The notes beneath the pieces are model-generated. The model worked only from the letters and a program-made list of their open reading frames with translations, was not told the origin of the DNA and ran no database searches. 64,000 bases of DNA from Nonomuraea cavernae. Lineage in GTDB: Bacteria; Actinomycetota; Actinomycetes; Streptosporangiales; Streptosporangiaceae. Where the stretch lies: NCBI RefSeq assembly GCF_014646355.1, contig NZ_BMNH01000003.1, positions 372,001 through 436,000 of the forward strand. Reading direction: 5' to 3'. Below are positions 1 to 8,236 of the stretch, piece after piece; within the stretch, counting starts at the first letter, position 1, and every line of letters begins with the position of its first letter. The translations under genes and the position numbers were made by a program.

Positions 1-1260
1 GACCGGCTCGCCCGCCACCTGCTCGTCGACGGCTACCGCCTGGTGCTCGATCTCGAACGAAGTCAGGGCTCCTGGCTCGTCGACGCGCGCGACGGCCGCC
101 GATATCTCGACTTCTACACGTTCTTCGCCTCCGCCCCGCTGGGCGTGAACCCGCCCTTCGATCCCGAGTTCGCCGAGCTGCTCGGCCGGGTCGCCCGCAA
201 CAAGCCCGCCAACCCCGACATCTACACCGAGCATCTCGCCGACTTCGTCGACACGTTCACCCGCGTGCTCGGCGACCCCGAACTGCCCCACCTGTTCTTC
301 GTCGAGGGTGGCGCGCTGGCCGTCGAGAACGCCCTCAAGACCGCCTTCGACTGGAAGAGCCGCCGCAACGAGGCCGCCGGCAGGTCGCGCGGGCTCGGCA
401 CCCGGGTCATGCATCTGACCAGGGCCTTCCACGGCCGCAGCGGCTACACGATGAGCCTGACCAACACCGAGCCGGCCAAGACCGACCGTTTCCCCGTCTT
501 CGACTGGCCGCGCCTCGACGTACCGGCCGCCCACCTCGGAGACGTGGAGGCGGCGGAGGCGCACGCGCTGGAGCAGGCCCGTGCCGCCTTCGAGCGCCAC
601 CCGCACGACATCGCCTGCTTCATCGCCGAGCCCATCCAGGGCGAGGGGGGCGACAACCACCTGCGCCCCGAGTTCCTGCAGGCCATGCAGCGGCTGTGCC
701 ACGAGTACGACGCCCTGTTCGTGCTGGACGAGGTGCAGACCGGTGGCGGCGCGACCGGCACCCCGTGGGCCTACCAGCAGCTCGGCCTGGCCCCCGACGT
801 CGTGGCGTTCGCCAAGAAGGTGCAGGTCGGCGGGATCATGGCGGGCCGCCGCGTGGACCTGGTGCCCGACAACGTCTTCCAGGTGAGCGGCCGGATCAAC
901 TCCACCTGGGGCGGCAACCTGGTCGACATGGTCCGCTCGCGCGGGCTGTTGGAGATCATCGAGCGCGACCGCCTGATCCCGCGCGCGGCCACCCTCGGCG
1001 TCCTCCTGCTCGAACGCCTCGCCAAGATCCAGGCCGAGCAGCCCGACAGCGTGTCCAACGTGCGCGGCCGCGGCCTGATGTGCGCCTTCGACCTGCCCGG
1101 CACCTCCAGCCGGGACGCCTTCGTCGCCCGCGTCCGTGAGGAGCAGGGCGTGCTCGTGCTCCCCTGCGGCCCCCGCTCCGTCCGGCTGCGCCCGGCGCTC
1201 AACATCACCGAGTCCGACCTCGACCGCGGTCTCGCCGCGCTCTCGGCCGCCCTGAAGTGA
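1..1260 (+). CDS. lat: L-lysine 6-transaminase, 5' end outside window
   Basis: Class III PLP-dependent aminotransferase that moves the epsilon-amino group of L-lysine to 2-oxoglutarate, giving the semialdehyde that cyclises to piperideine-6-carboxylate. The reading frame is open from base 1 (DRLARHLLVDGYRLVLDLER), so the true start is upstream; the GTG at 43 is internal. The LAT-type N-terminus (VLDLERSQGSWLVDARDGRRYLDF), the DEVQTG motif near 727-744 and the AFAKKVQVGG segment, whose lysine pair at 814-819 should include the Schiff-base lysine, match lysine 6-transaminases better than ornithine or 4-aminobutyrate enzymes. The roughly 419 visible residues are close to full length (about 440-450). 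Nothing in the window links it to a beta-lactam cluster; in actinomycetes the enzyme also serves general lysine catabolism. The assignment rests on family resemblance. Confidence 0.85.
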   Translation, partial: DRLARHLLVDGYRLVLDLERSQGSWLVDARDGRRYLDFYTFFASAPLGVNPPFDPEFAELLGRVARNKPANPDIYTEHLADFVDTFTRVLGDPELPHLFFVEGGALAVENALKTAFDWKSRRNEAAGRSRGLGTRVMHLTRAFHGRSGYTMSLTNTEPAKTDRFPVFDWPRLDVPAAHLGDVEAAEAHALEQARAAFERHPHDIACFIAEPIQGEGGDNHLRPEFLQAMQRLCHEYDALFVLDEVQTGGGATGTPWAYQQLGLAPDVVAFAKKVQVGGIMAGRRVDLVPDNVFQVSGRINSTWGGNLVDMVRSRGLLEIIERDRLIPRAATLGVLLLERLAKIQAEQPDSVSNVRGRGLMCAFDLPGTSSRDAFVARVREEQGVLVLPCGPRSVRLRPALNITESDLDRGLAALSAALK

Positions 1261-1350
1261 CGCCTGGAGGTGACGCCTGGAAGTGACTCTGGAAGTGACT
1301 CTGGAAGTGACGCCCAGAAGTGACCGCCCTGAAGTGACCGCCCTGGCCTG
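1261..1350. repeat. Imperfect 12-15 bp tandem repeat after lat
   Basis: Seven degenerate copies of a unit like CTGGAAGTGACTC follow one another directly after the lat stop codon, which is itself part of the first copy (CTGAAGTGA). Spacing varies from 12 to 15 bp. The array ends about 20 bp before box 1 of the conserved upstream element that serves the gene at 1437. It codes for nothing that I can see. It looks like slippage-derived repeats, and a comparable array sits in the same place upstream of the paralogue at 29195. Confidence 0.7.
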
Positions 1351-1368
1351 AAAACCCCGCCAAGGACC

Positions 1369-1437
1369 GGCAAGGACATTGCCGTGCCCGGGCGTCCGCG
1401 CCGGTCCGGAGCGCCTGCCTCGCCAGGCTTGCGCTCA
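1369..1437 (+). promoter_or_regulatory. Conserved two-box upstream element, copy 1
   Basis: Box 1 is GGCAAGGACAT at 1369-1379. Box 2 is CCAGGCTTGCGCTC, directly before the ATG at 1437. The distance from the first G of box 1 to the A of ATG is 68 nt. Four other genes in the window share both boxes at 68-69 nt. There is no Shine-Dalgarno sequence before this ATG, so box 2 could be the -10 region of a leaderless transcript. Promoter function is inferred from the conservation. Confidence 0.5.
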
Positions 1438-3206
1438 TGGCAGAAGCTCCTCCTTTTCCGCGTTCCCCGCTGCCCTCCGCCGCCTCCGCCGCCTCCGCGC
1501 CGGAGACCGGCGCGGACGGACCAGCGCCCCCCGGCCCGCGGCCGGCCTGGCAGCGGCTCACCACCTGGCTGCCCGCCGCGGCGGTGGCCGCCTGCGCCGG
1601 AGTGGTGCTCGGGTTCTACGGCGTCTCCGTCACGGACCTCGTCCTGTTCAGCGGCTACGTCACCCTGGGCCTCGCGCTGCCGGGCCTGCTGTGGGTCCGG
1701 CTCCTGTACCGGCGTCCCCGCGCGCTGCCCGAGGAGGTCGCGCTCGGGCTGACCTTCGGCTACGCGCTGGAAGTCCTCGCCTCCCTTCTCAGCCGCGCGG
1801 CCGGGGTGCCCCTGCTCGTCGCGGTCTGGCCGCTCGGCACGTACGCGCTCTTCCTGGCGGTCCCCCGCCTGCACCGGCACTGGAAGGGCGCGCCGCGCCC
1901 GGCCCCGACCTCGCTCCGCTGGTCGTGGGGGCTGGCGCTGGGCGTGATCTGCCTGATCGGATGGACCGCCGCCGACCGTTTCGGCGCCCCGCTCGCCCCG
2001 GCCGGCGTGCTGGACGGGCATGAATGGTCCATCCAGGCGCACCTCGCGGCGGCCGCGCTCACCGGAATCGAGCCGCTGGTCCTGTCCTCACGCCTGGCCA
2101 TGCTGCCCATACTGGGCACGCTCGTGGTCCTGCTCGGGGCCGTCGGCCGCCGCGTCATCGGCACGTGGGCGGGAGCGCTCGGCGCCCTGGCCGCCACCGT
2201 CTTCGTCGCGGCGCCCAGCCTCTACCGGGGGGCCGCCGGGGTGTTCGCCTGGGAGCCGGTGCAGTCGTGGTCGAGCCCGGCCCGTACCTTCGGCGCGCTG
2301 CTCTTCGCCTCGGTCGTGCTCGTGGTCGTCGACCTGCTCGGCGACCGGCGGCAGACCCGGGGCCGGTGGGTGTTCCTGGTGGTGATGCTCGTGGCGGTCA
2401 TGGGCGCGAAGGCCGCCTACCTGCCGCTGCTGGCCGGTGGGCTCGTGGCGGTCGTGGCGGTCGAGACGGTCAGGTGGTTCAGCCTGCCCCGGCGGGCCGT
2501 CGCCGCCCTCGGGCTGACCGGGGTGTGCCTGGCCGTCGCGCCGGCCGCCGGGATGTCGCCGGCGGCCGGCCCGGTCGTGCGGGAGACGCTGGGCCGGCTG
2601 ACCGGCCTGGGCGACGAGGCGCCCTCGCCGGCCGCGCTGCTCGGCGTCGCGCTGCTGCTCACGCTCTGCGGCGCGATCACCTGGTGCGGAGCGTTCGGGC
2701 TGGTGAGCCGGCCGCAACTGCTGCTGCGGCCCCCTGTGGTGCTGGTGCTCGGCATGAGCGCGACCGGTCTCCTGCTGGGGCTGCTGCTCGGCGATCGGCA
2801 CTTCCTCGAAGGGCCGTACCCGTACCTGGCGATGGTCGCGGTCTACGGGCTGCTCCTCGTCGTACGGCGGGCCCGGCTGCCGCTCAGGTCGGTGCTGCTC
2901 GCGGCCGGGACCGGGGTGCTGGCCGCCTACCTCGTCCGGGTGCTCTGCGACGTCGAGGTGCCGCTGGGCCGCGGTGAGGAGGTGGTGCTCCTCTACCTGC
3001 CGTACCTCGCCCTGATGGGCGTGGTGCTGCTGGTCGCGCTCGCGCTGCTCGCCGCCCGGACCGGCGGGCGGCGGACGTTCGCGCTGGTGATCTGCCTGGT
3101 CACCGCGGCCGGCACCCCCGCCGCGTGGTTCGCCGGCGTCACGCCCGGAATGGCGCCGAGCCCGCTGGTCGAGGTGCGAGAGGTGCCGGTCTCGGCGATC
3201 CCCTAG
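1437..3206 (+). CDS. Shortened paralogue of a polytopic GT-C-like membrane protein
   Basis: 589-residue protein with about a dozen hydrophobic helices. It aligns along its length with the proteins at 5780 (818 aa) and 29195 (778 aa), sharing segments such as RALPEEVALGLTFGYALEVL and VVMLVAVMGAKAAYLPLLAG. Two parts are missing. Around residue 190 it lacks the roughly 40-residue extracytoplasmic stretch with D-x-P-[YF]-H-L and Y-H-W-F, which in GT-C-type transferases is where the catalytic acid and sugar-lipid loop would be. It also ends just where the C-terminal soluble domain of the paralogues begins. The frame is intact, so it may be a truncated and possibly inactive relative or a regulatory variant. 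No RBS precedes the ATG; the conserved two-box element does. It ends 2 bp from the convergent dehydrogenase gene. Confidence 0.75.
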   Translation: MAEAPPFPRSPLPSAASAASAPETGADGPAPPGPRPAWQRLTTWLPAAAVAACAGVVLGFYGVSVTDLVLFSGYVTLGLALPGLLWVRLLYRRPRALPEEVALGLTFGYALEVLASLLSRAAGVPLLVAVWPLGTYALFLAVPRLHRHWKGAPRPAPTSLRWSWGLALGVICLIGWTAADRFGAPLAPAGVLDGHEWSIQAHLAAAALTGIEPLVLSSRLAMLPILGTLVVLLGAVGRRVIGTWAGALGALAATVFVAAPSLYRGAAGVFAWEPVQSWSSPARTFGALLFASVVLVVVDLLGDRRQTRGRWVFLVVMLVAVMGAKAAYLPLLAGGLVAVVAVETVRWFSLPRRAVAALGLTGVCLAVAPAAGMSPAAGPVVRETLGRLTGLGDEAPSPAALLGVALLLTLCGAITWCGAFGLVSRPQLLLRPPVVLVLGMSATGLLLGLLLGDRHFLEGPYPYLAMVAVYGLLLVVRRARLPLRSVLLAAGTGVLAAYLVRVLCDVEVPLGRGEEVVLLYLPYLALMGVVLLVALALLAARTGGRRTFALVICLVTAAGTPAAWFAGVTPGMAPSPLVEVREVPVSAIP

Positions 3207-3208
3207 GG

Positions 3209-4468
3209 TCAGAGCAGCTCGACGTTGGGCCCGCGGCAGCGGTTGCGGGTGTCGAAGACGAACGGGCTCACCTGCTCGATCAGCCCGTAGTCGAAGCAGT
3301 CGTGGTCGGTGAGGATCACCACCGCGTCCGCCTCGGCCAGCTCCCGGCGCGAGACCTCGATGATCTCGACGCCGGGAGGCAGCAGGAAGTGCTCCACGTG
3401 CGGATCGGCGGCCCGTACGTCGGCGCCCAGCTTGTGCAGCCCCCTCGCCACCTCGATCGCGGGCGATTCGCGGCAGTCGCCGGCGTTCTTCTTGTACGCC
3501 AGCCCGAGCACGACCACGCGGCTGCCGTTGACCGGCTTGCGACGCTGGTTCAGCGCCAGGGTCACCCGGTGCACGACGTGCTCGGGCATGTGGTCGTTGA
3601 TGTCGTTGGCCAGCTCCACGACCCGGAAGTTGTGCCCCAGGCTCCGCTTCACCTTCCACGACAGGTAGGACGGGTCGATCGGCAGGCAGTGCCCGCCGAC
3701 GCCGGGCCCCGGCGTGAAGCGCATGTACCCGAACGGCTTGGTGGAGGCCGCGTCGATGGCCTCCCAGACGTCGATGCCGAGCTGCTCGGCGAAGATGGAC
3801 AGCTCGTTGACCAGGGCGATGTTGACGTGCCTGAAGGTGTTCTCGAGCAGCTTGCACAGCTCGGCCACCTGGAGCGAGGAGACGGGGACGACCCGACTCA
3901 CGATCTGCCCGTAGAACGCCCCGACCTTGGACAGGGACGCCTCGTCGAGGCCGGACACGACCTTCGGGGTGTTCTCCAGGCGCCACTCGGGGTTGCCCGG
4001 GTCGATGCGCTCGGGGCTGTAGCCCAGGAAGAAGTCCTCCGGAGCCCGCAGCCCGGAGCCCTCCTCCAGCAGCGGCAGCAGATACTCCTCGGTGGTGCCC
4101 GGGTAGGTGGTCGACTCCAGGATCACGGTGGCGCCGGGGCGGAGCAACGGCGCGATCGACCGGCCGGACGAGGCGATGTACCTCAGATCGGGGGCGCCCT
4201 CGGCGAGCGGCGTCGGCACCGTGATCACGCACACGCCGAATCCCTCGGCGTCGGCGTAGTCAGAGCTGGCCAGGTAGCGGCCGCTGCGCAGCGCGGCGGC
4301 CAGCCGGTCGTCGGTGATGTCCTCGACGTAGGACTCGCAGGCGTTCAGCCGCTTGACGCGCCACTGGTCGACGTCGATTCCTACGACGTCGAACCCCGCC
4401 TCCACGGCCCGCATCGCCAGGGGCAGGCCGACATAGCCCTGGCCGACGACAACCAGTTTCTCTTCCAT
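3209..4468 (-). CDS. Nucleotide-sugar dehydrogenase (WbpA/UDP-GlcNAc 6-dehydrogenase type)
   Basis: 419-residue NAD-dependent four-electron dehydrogenase that converts a UDP-hexose or UDP-N-acetylhexosamine to the uronic acid. The N-terminal Rossmann motif is GQGYVGLP. The middle has ESTTYPGTT, FFLGYSPERIDPGN and ENTPKVVSG. The helix region CKLLENTFRHVNIALVNEL is followed by GGHCLPIDP, which carries the catalytic cysteine. The GPGVGGHCLPIDPSYLSWK context resembles the WbpA/TviB group more than UDP-glucose dehydrogenases, so UDP-GlcNAc is the likelier substrate. The start chosen is the ATG at 4468 with GGGAG 8 nt upstream; the frame runs further 5' but without family sequence. It is convergent with the membrane protein gene and 71 bp downstream of the methyltransferase on the same strand. 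It should supply uronic acid units for the polysaccharide made by this locus. Confidence 0.85.
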   Translation of the reverse strand: MEEKLVVVGQGYVGLPLAMRAVEAGFDVVGIDVDQWRVKRLNACESYVEDITDDRLAAALRSGRYLASSDYADAEGFGVCVITVPTPLAEGAPDLRYIASSGRSIAPLLRPGATVILESTTYPGTTEEYLLPLLEEGSGLRAPEDFFLGYSPERIDPGNPEWRLENTPKVVSGLDEASLSKVGAFYGQIVSRVVPVSSLQVAELCKLLENTFRHVNIALVNELSIFAEQLGIDVWEAIDAASTKPFGYMRFTPGPGVGGHCLPIDPSYLSWKVKRSLGHNFRVVELANDINDHMPEHVVHRVTLALNQRRKPVNGSRVVVLGLAYKKNAGDCRESPAIEVARGLHKLGADVRAADPHVEHFLLPPGVEIIEVSRRELAEADAVVILTDHDCFDYGLIEQVSPFVFDTRNRCRGPNVELL

Positions 4469-4539
4469 GCAAAGACTCCCGTTGGTTCGAGCTGAGACGC
4501 GCCCGGCCAGAGCCGGGCGCGTCAGTCCCATGGCCGGGG

Positions 4540-5523
4540 CTACTTGACGCCGCGCACCACGTAGAGGCCGCGATTGCGGTGGATCGACACCTGCTTCAAC
4601 CCGAGGTCCCGGGTCCACCGCTCCAGCCGCCGACGGGTCTGCGGCCTCTCGTAGCGCGGCGCGAACCAGTCGAAGGTGTCGAGCACCGACCAGTCACGGA
4701 CGGTCTGCCGGTCTCGCAGGCCCAGATGCCGATGGATGGCGACCGGGACCAGACGCGCCAGGCCCGGCCCCGCGACGGGGACGGAGGAGAGCGCCAGGGA
4801 CAGCGGCAGCAGCTTCGGCGCGGTCTTCTCCACCATGGCGTACAGCCGGGCCGGAGGAACGCGCTTGGTCAGCGGGCGCAACAGCTGCCGGGGGTGCAGG
4901 TAGGAGATCGGCGCCGCGTAGACGTCGACGCAGAAGCGGCCGCCGGGCCGCAGGTAGCGGAACAACGTCTTGAAGGTGCGCTCGACGTCGGGCGTGTGCT
5001 GGATGACGCCGAAGCAGAACAGGTAGTCGAAGGACTCCTCGGGCAGCGGCAGGTCGTAGATGCTGGCCTGCAGGAGCAGCAGGTTGGGGAAGTGGCCGTT
5101 GGAGGCGGCGTTGGCGTGGACCGCGCTGGAGATGTCGAACGACGTCACGACGGCGCCGGTCTCGCACAGCACCTCGGTGAACCGGCCGGCCCCGCTGCCG
5201 CATTCGAGCAGGCTTTTACCGCGCAACTCGGCGGCGGTCCAGCCGCTCGCGCTCATCACCCGGTCGCGGGAGATGGGCAGGCCGCAGTGGCTGTCGAGCT
5301 GGGTCAGCCGGTGCCGGTTCCACTGGTAGCCGAACCCCTTGGCGTAGTTGTCCTCGGGGACGAACCTCGGGATCCCCTTGTCCACGGGATAGGTGGCTGG
5401 GCAGACCTCACACGTCAGCTCGCCGTCGGCCACGCGGAGCGTGCCACGGCAACGGAGGCAATGGAGCTCGGAACACCGGGGACCCGGAGCGATGCCGGGA
5501 CGCGCCTGTTTCGGAAGACTCAT
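4540..5523 (-). CDS. SAM-dependent methyltransferase with N-terminal zinc ribbon
   Basis: 327-residue class I methyltransferase. Residues of about 20-55 carry two CxxC pairs (CLRC and CEVC) followed by YPVDKGIPRFV, a Trm112-like zinc ribbon often fused to methyltransferases of surface-polysaccharide and secondary-metabolite loci. The SAM-binding core starts with LLECGSGAGRFTEVL, then VTSFDIS, and has FDYLFCFGVIQHTPDVERTFKTL in the motif IV/V region. The C-terminal third is helical and basic. The start is the ATG at 5523; no strong RBS is visible. It probably shares a transcript with the dehydrogenase 71 bp downstream. The substrate cannot be told from sequence; a sugar or lipid-linked intermediate is likely from context. 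Confidence 0.75.
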   Translation of the reverse strand: MSLPKQARPGIAPGPRCSELHCLRCRGTLRVADGELTCEVCPATYPVDKGIPRFVPEDNYAKGFGYQWNRHRLTQLDSHCGLPISRDRVMSASGWTAAELRGKSLLECGSGAGRFTEVLCETGAVVTSFDISSAVHANAASNGHFPNLLLLQASIYDLPLPEESFDYLFCFGVIQHTPDVERTFKTLFRYLRPGGRFCVDVYAAPISYLHPRQLLRPLTKRVPPARLYAMVEKTAPKLLPLSLALSSVPVAGPGLARLVPVAIHRHLGLRDRQTVRDWSVLDTFDWFAPRYERPQTRRRLERWTRDLGLKQVSIHRNRGLYVVRGVK

Positions 5524-5710
5524 TCGGCTGGCCGATCAGTAGACGCAGTAGACGAAAAGGATGACCAACCCTCTGAGCGGCCAGATCCTCACACACCCCA
5601 CGTTACGCTCAGTGACGAATCTGACACGAGTAGGAGCTGAGGGTGTGTCGGGAAGCTCCGCGTGATCGCGCCGGGCGGCCCTGGACGGGCGTCTCCACCG
5701 GCCAAAGGCA

Positions 5711-5780
5711 GGTAAGGAACGTCACCCGGTTCGGCTGTCGGCGTCCGCCGGGCGCGCGGGCGTCGCCAGGCTTGCGCGCA
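5711..5780 (+). promoter_or_regulatory. Conserved two-box upstream element, copy 2
   Basis: Box 1 is the diverged GGTAAGGAAC at 5711-5720. Box 2 is GCCAGGCTTGCGCGC, directly before the ATG at 5780, nearly identical to copy 1. The span is 69 nt. The rest of the 5524-5779 intergenic stretch between the divergent methyltransferase and this gene shows no other clear signal. The match is weaker in box 1 than in copies 1, 3 and 4. Confidence 0.42.
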
Positions 5781-8236
5781 TGGCCGAAGCCCCGTCCACG
5801 CCCCGCGCCGCGCTGCCTTCCGCGACCTCGTCCCCGTTTCCTCCGCCCGAGCCGGAGTCCGGTGCGGGGCGCGCCGTCCCGCGCGGGCCGTTGGGGCGGC
5901 TGTCGGCCTGGCTGCCGGCGACGGCCGTGCTCTCCTGCGCCGTCGTCGTGCTCGGTCTGCACGGCGTCTCCGCCCGGGACATGAGCGTGTTCGGCCTGTA
6001 CGTCGCGCTGGGGCTCGCGCTGCCAGGTCTGTTGTGGGTCAGGCTCCTGCATCCGCGGGCGCGGACGCTGCCGGAGGAGCTGGCGCTGGGGGTGGCCCTC
6101 GGCTACGCGCTGGAGCTGCTGGCCTACCTCCCGGCCCGCGCGCTCGGAGCGCCGCTGCTGGTCGTGGCCTGGCCGCTCGGCACGTACGCGGTCTTCCTCG
6201 CCGTCCCCCGGCTGCGCCGGCACTGGAGGGCCGCCCGTCCGGCGCGCCGCACGCCGCTCGGGCGGGCCTGGTGCCTCGCGCTGATCGTGATCTGCCTCAT
6301 CCTGTGGAGCGCGGGCTTCTTCGCGGCCAACGCCCTGACCTGGCCCGCGATCGCCTCCTCGTACGTCGACCTGCCCTATCACCTGGCGCTGGCCGGCGAG
6401 CTGAGGCACCACGTGCCGCCCGTGGTGCCCACGGTCGCCGGCGAACCCCTCGCCTACCACTGGTTCGTCCACGCGCATCTCGCGGCGGCCAGTTGGGTGA
6501 CCGGGATCGAGCCTCTGGTGCTCCTCTACCGCCTGGCCCTGCTGCCCATGCTGGCCGCGCTCGCCGGGTGCCTCGCGGCGGTCGGCCGCCGGGTCACGGG
6601 CTCGTGGACGGGAGGGCTGATCGCCCTGGCGAGCACGGTCTTCCTCGCCGCGCCCGACCTGTACCTGGGCACGGCGGAGGTGTCCGCCTGGGGCGGCACG
6701 CAGTCGTGGACGAGCCCGAGCCAGACCTTCGGCGCCCTGCTGTTCGCCCCGGTCGTCCTGGTGATCGTCGATCTGCTCGGTGACCGGCGGCCGGCCCGGG
6801 GCCGGTGGGTGCTGCTGGCCGTCATGCTCATGGCGGTCATGGGGGCCAAGGCCACCTACCTGCCGGTGCTCGTGGCGGGGCTGGTGGCGGTCGTGGCGGT
6901 CGAGACGGCCAGGTGGTTCTCGCCGCCCCGGCGCGCTCTGGCCGCGCTGGGGCTGACCGTCGCCTGCCTGCTCGTCGCGCACGTCGTGCTGTTCGGCGGC
7001 GCGAGACAGGGCCTGGTGTTCGAGCCGCTGTCGCTCATGCGGGTGACCTGGCAGGACCTGACCGGCGCGGGCGGGGCGCCGGAGCAGGTCTCCTGGGCCG
7101 CCGCCCTCTCGGTCGCCGCGCTGTGCCTGCTGTGCGGGCTGATCACCTGGTGCGGGGTGCTGGGCCTGCTCGCGGGGCCACGACGGCTCCTGTCGCCACC
7201 GGTCGTGCTGGCGCTCGGCATGAACGCGGCCGCTCTCGCGGCGGTGTTCCTGCTCGGCCATCCGGGCCAGTCGCAGGGCTACTTCCCGCAGGCGTCCTAC
7301 CCCTACCTGGCGATGGTCGCGGTCGCCGGGGCGGCGTACGTCGTCAGGAGGGCGGGGGTGACGGTCCGGGCCATGGCCTGCGCGGCCGTCGCCGGGGTGC
7401 TCGCCGCCTGCGCCGTCCGGCTGCTCTGCGGCGTCCGGACCCCGCTGGGCTCCGGCCAGGACGGCCTCGCGCTGTGGCTGCCGTACGCCGTGCTGCTGGG
7501 CGTGGTGCTGCTGGTCGTCGCCGTGCTGCGCGTCGCGCGGCAGAGCGGGGTCCGTACGTGCGCGCTGGTGATGTGCATGGTCACGGCGGCCGGCACACCC
7601 GCCGCCTGGGTCGCGCGAGCCCTGCCCGGCACGTACGGGAGCCCGGTGGCCGGGCCGGCGCCGGCTCCGGACGTCCCCGAGGGGGGACTGGCGGCGGGGC
7701 GGTGGTTGCGTGACCACTCGGATCCCGGTGAGCTCGTCGCCACCAACGTGCACTGCCGCCTGGGATACGAGAGCCCGTGCGACAGCCGCGCCTTCTGGGC
7801 CGCCGCGCTGAGCGAGCGGCGGATGCTCGTCGAGGGGTGGGCCTACACGGCGACCAATCTCGACGGCCGCCGTCCGGGCGGGCGGGTGGTCACCCGCCCG
7901 TTCTGGGACCGCGACCGGCTGCGGGCCAACGACGCGGTCTTCGAGCGGCCGTCGGCGGGCGCGGTCCGGCGGCTGCGCGAGCGTTACGGGGTGCGGTGGC
8001 TGTTCGTGGACGAGCGCCGGACCGGACCCGGTTCCGCCCTGGAGACCTTCGCGGACCTGCGCTTCCGCACCGGCGACTTCGGCGTCTACCGGCTCTGGCC
8101 GGAGTCGCGGGCGCAGAGCGGCGCGGGCGGAGAGCGGTCCTTGTCTCGAACCGCACAAACTCTGGCAAGGACATCTCCCACTGCCGACGGCTCCCGTCCG
8201 TCCGGGCCGACCGGGTTGTCACACTTGCCCGCATGA
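5780..8236 (+). CDS. Large polytopic membrane protein, GT-C-like (paralogue 2)
   Basis: 818-residue integral membrane protein with about 12-13 helices and a C-terminal extracytoplasmic domain of about 190 residues. Near residue 195 a loop reads YVDLPYHLALAGELRHHVPP followed by VAGEPLAYHWFVHAH, the acidic-plus-His pattern seen in GT-C-type polyprenyl-phosphate-sugar transferases such as DUF2298/DUF6541 relatives. The soluble tail has LVATNVHC, RRMLVEGWAYTATN, RPFWDRDRLRANDAVFE and RERYGVRWLFVD, typical of lipid-linked sugar transferases of unknown specificity. It is a close paralogue of the protein at 29195. The start is the ATG at 5780 just after box 2, without RBS. The stop overlaps the start of the ice-binding gene (ATGA), so the two may be co-translated. 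The sugar transferred is unknown. Confidence 0.75.
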   Translation: MAEAPSTPRAALPSATSSPFPPPEPESGAGRAVPRGPLGRLSAWLPATAVLSCAVVVLGLHGVSARDMSVFGLYVALGLALPGLLWVRLLHPRARTLPEELALGVALGYALELLAYLPARALGAPLLVVAWPLGTYAVFLAVPRLRRHWRAARPARRTPLGRAWCLALIVICLILWSAGFFAANALTWPAIASSYVDLPYHLALAGELRHHVPPVVPTVAGEPLAYHWFVHAHLAAASWVTGIEPLVLLYRLALLPMLAALAGCLAAVGRRVTGSWTGGLIALASTVFLAAPDLYLGTAEVSAWGGTQSWTSPSQTFGALLFAPVVLVIVDLLGDRRPARGRWVLLAVMLMAVMGAKATYLPVLVAGLVAVVAVETARWFSPPRRALAALGLTVACLLVAHVVLFGGARQGLVFEPLSLMRVTWQDLTGAGGAPEQVSWAAALSVAALCLLCGLITWCGVLGLLAGPRRLLSPPVVLALGMNAAALAAVFLLGHPGQSQGYFPQASYPYLAMVAVAGAAYVVRRAGVTVRAMACAAVAGVLAACAVRLLCGVRTPLGSGQDGLALWLPYAVLLGVVLLVVAVLRVARQSGVRTCALVMCMVTAAGTPAAWVARALPGTYGSPVAGPAPAPDVPEGGLAAGRWLRDHSDPGELVATNVHCRLGYESPCDSRAFWAAALSERRMLVEGWAYTATNLDGRRPGGRVVTRPFWDRDRLRANDAVFERPSAGAVRRLRERYGVRWLFVDERRTGPGSALETFADLRFRTGDFGVYRLWPESRAQSGAGGERSLSRTAQTLARTSPTADGSRPSGPTGLSHLPA
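8164..8233 (+). promoter_or_regulatory. Conserved two-box upstream element, copy 3 (inside preceding gene)
   Basis: Box 1 is GGCAAGGACAT at 8164-8174. Box 2 is TCACACTTGCCCGC, directly before the ATG at 8233. The span is 69 nt. The element lies wholly inside the last codons of the preceding membrane-protein gene, in poorly conserved tail sequence, so its match to the intergenic copies is not explained by coding constraint. Confidence 0.48.

Noticed and set aside
5609-8158. 849-codon open frame on the - strand opposite the membrane protein
   Set aside because: It mirrors the + strand gene, is Arg/Gly/Pro-rich without domain sequence, and the + strand frame has clear family motifs and codon bias.
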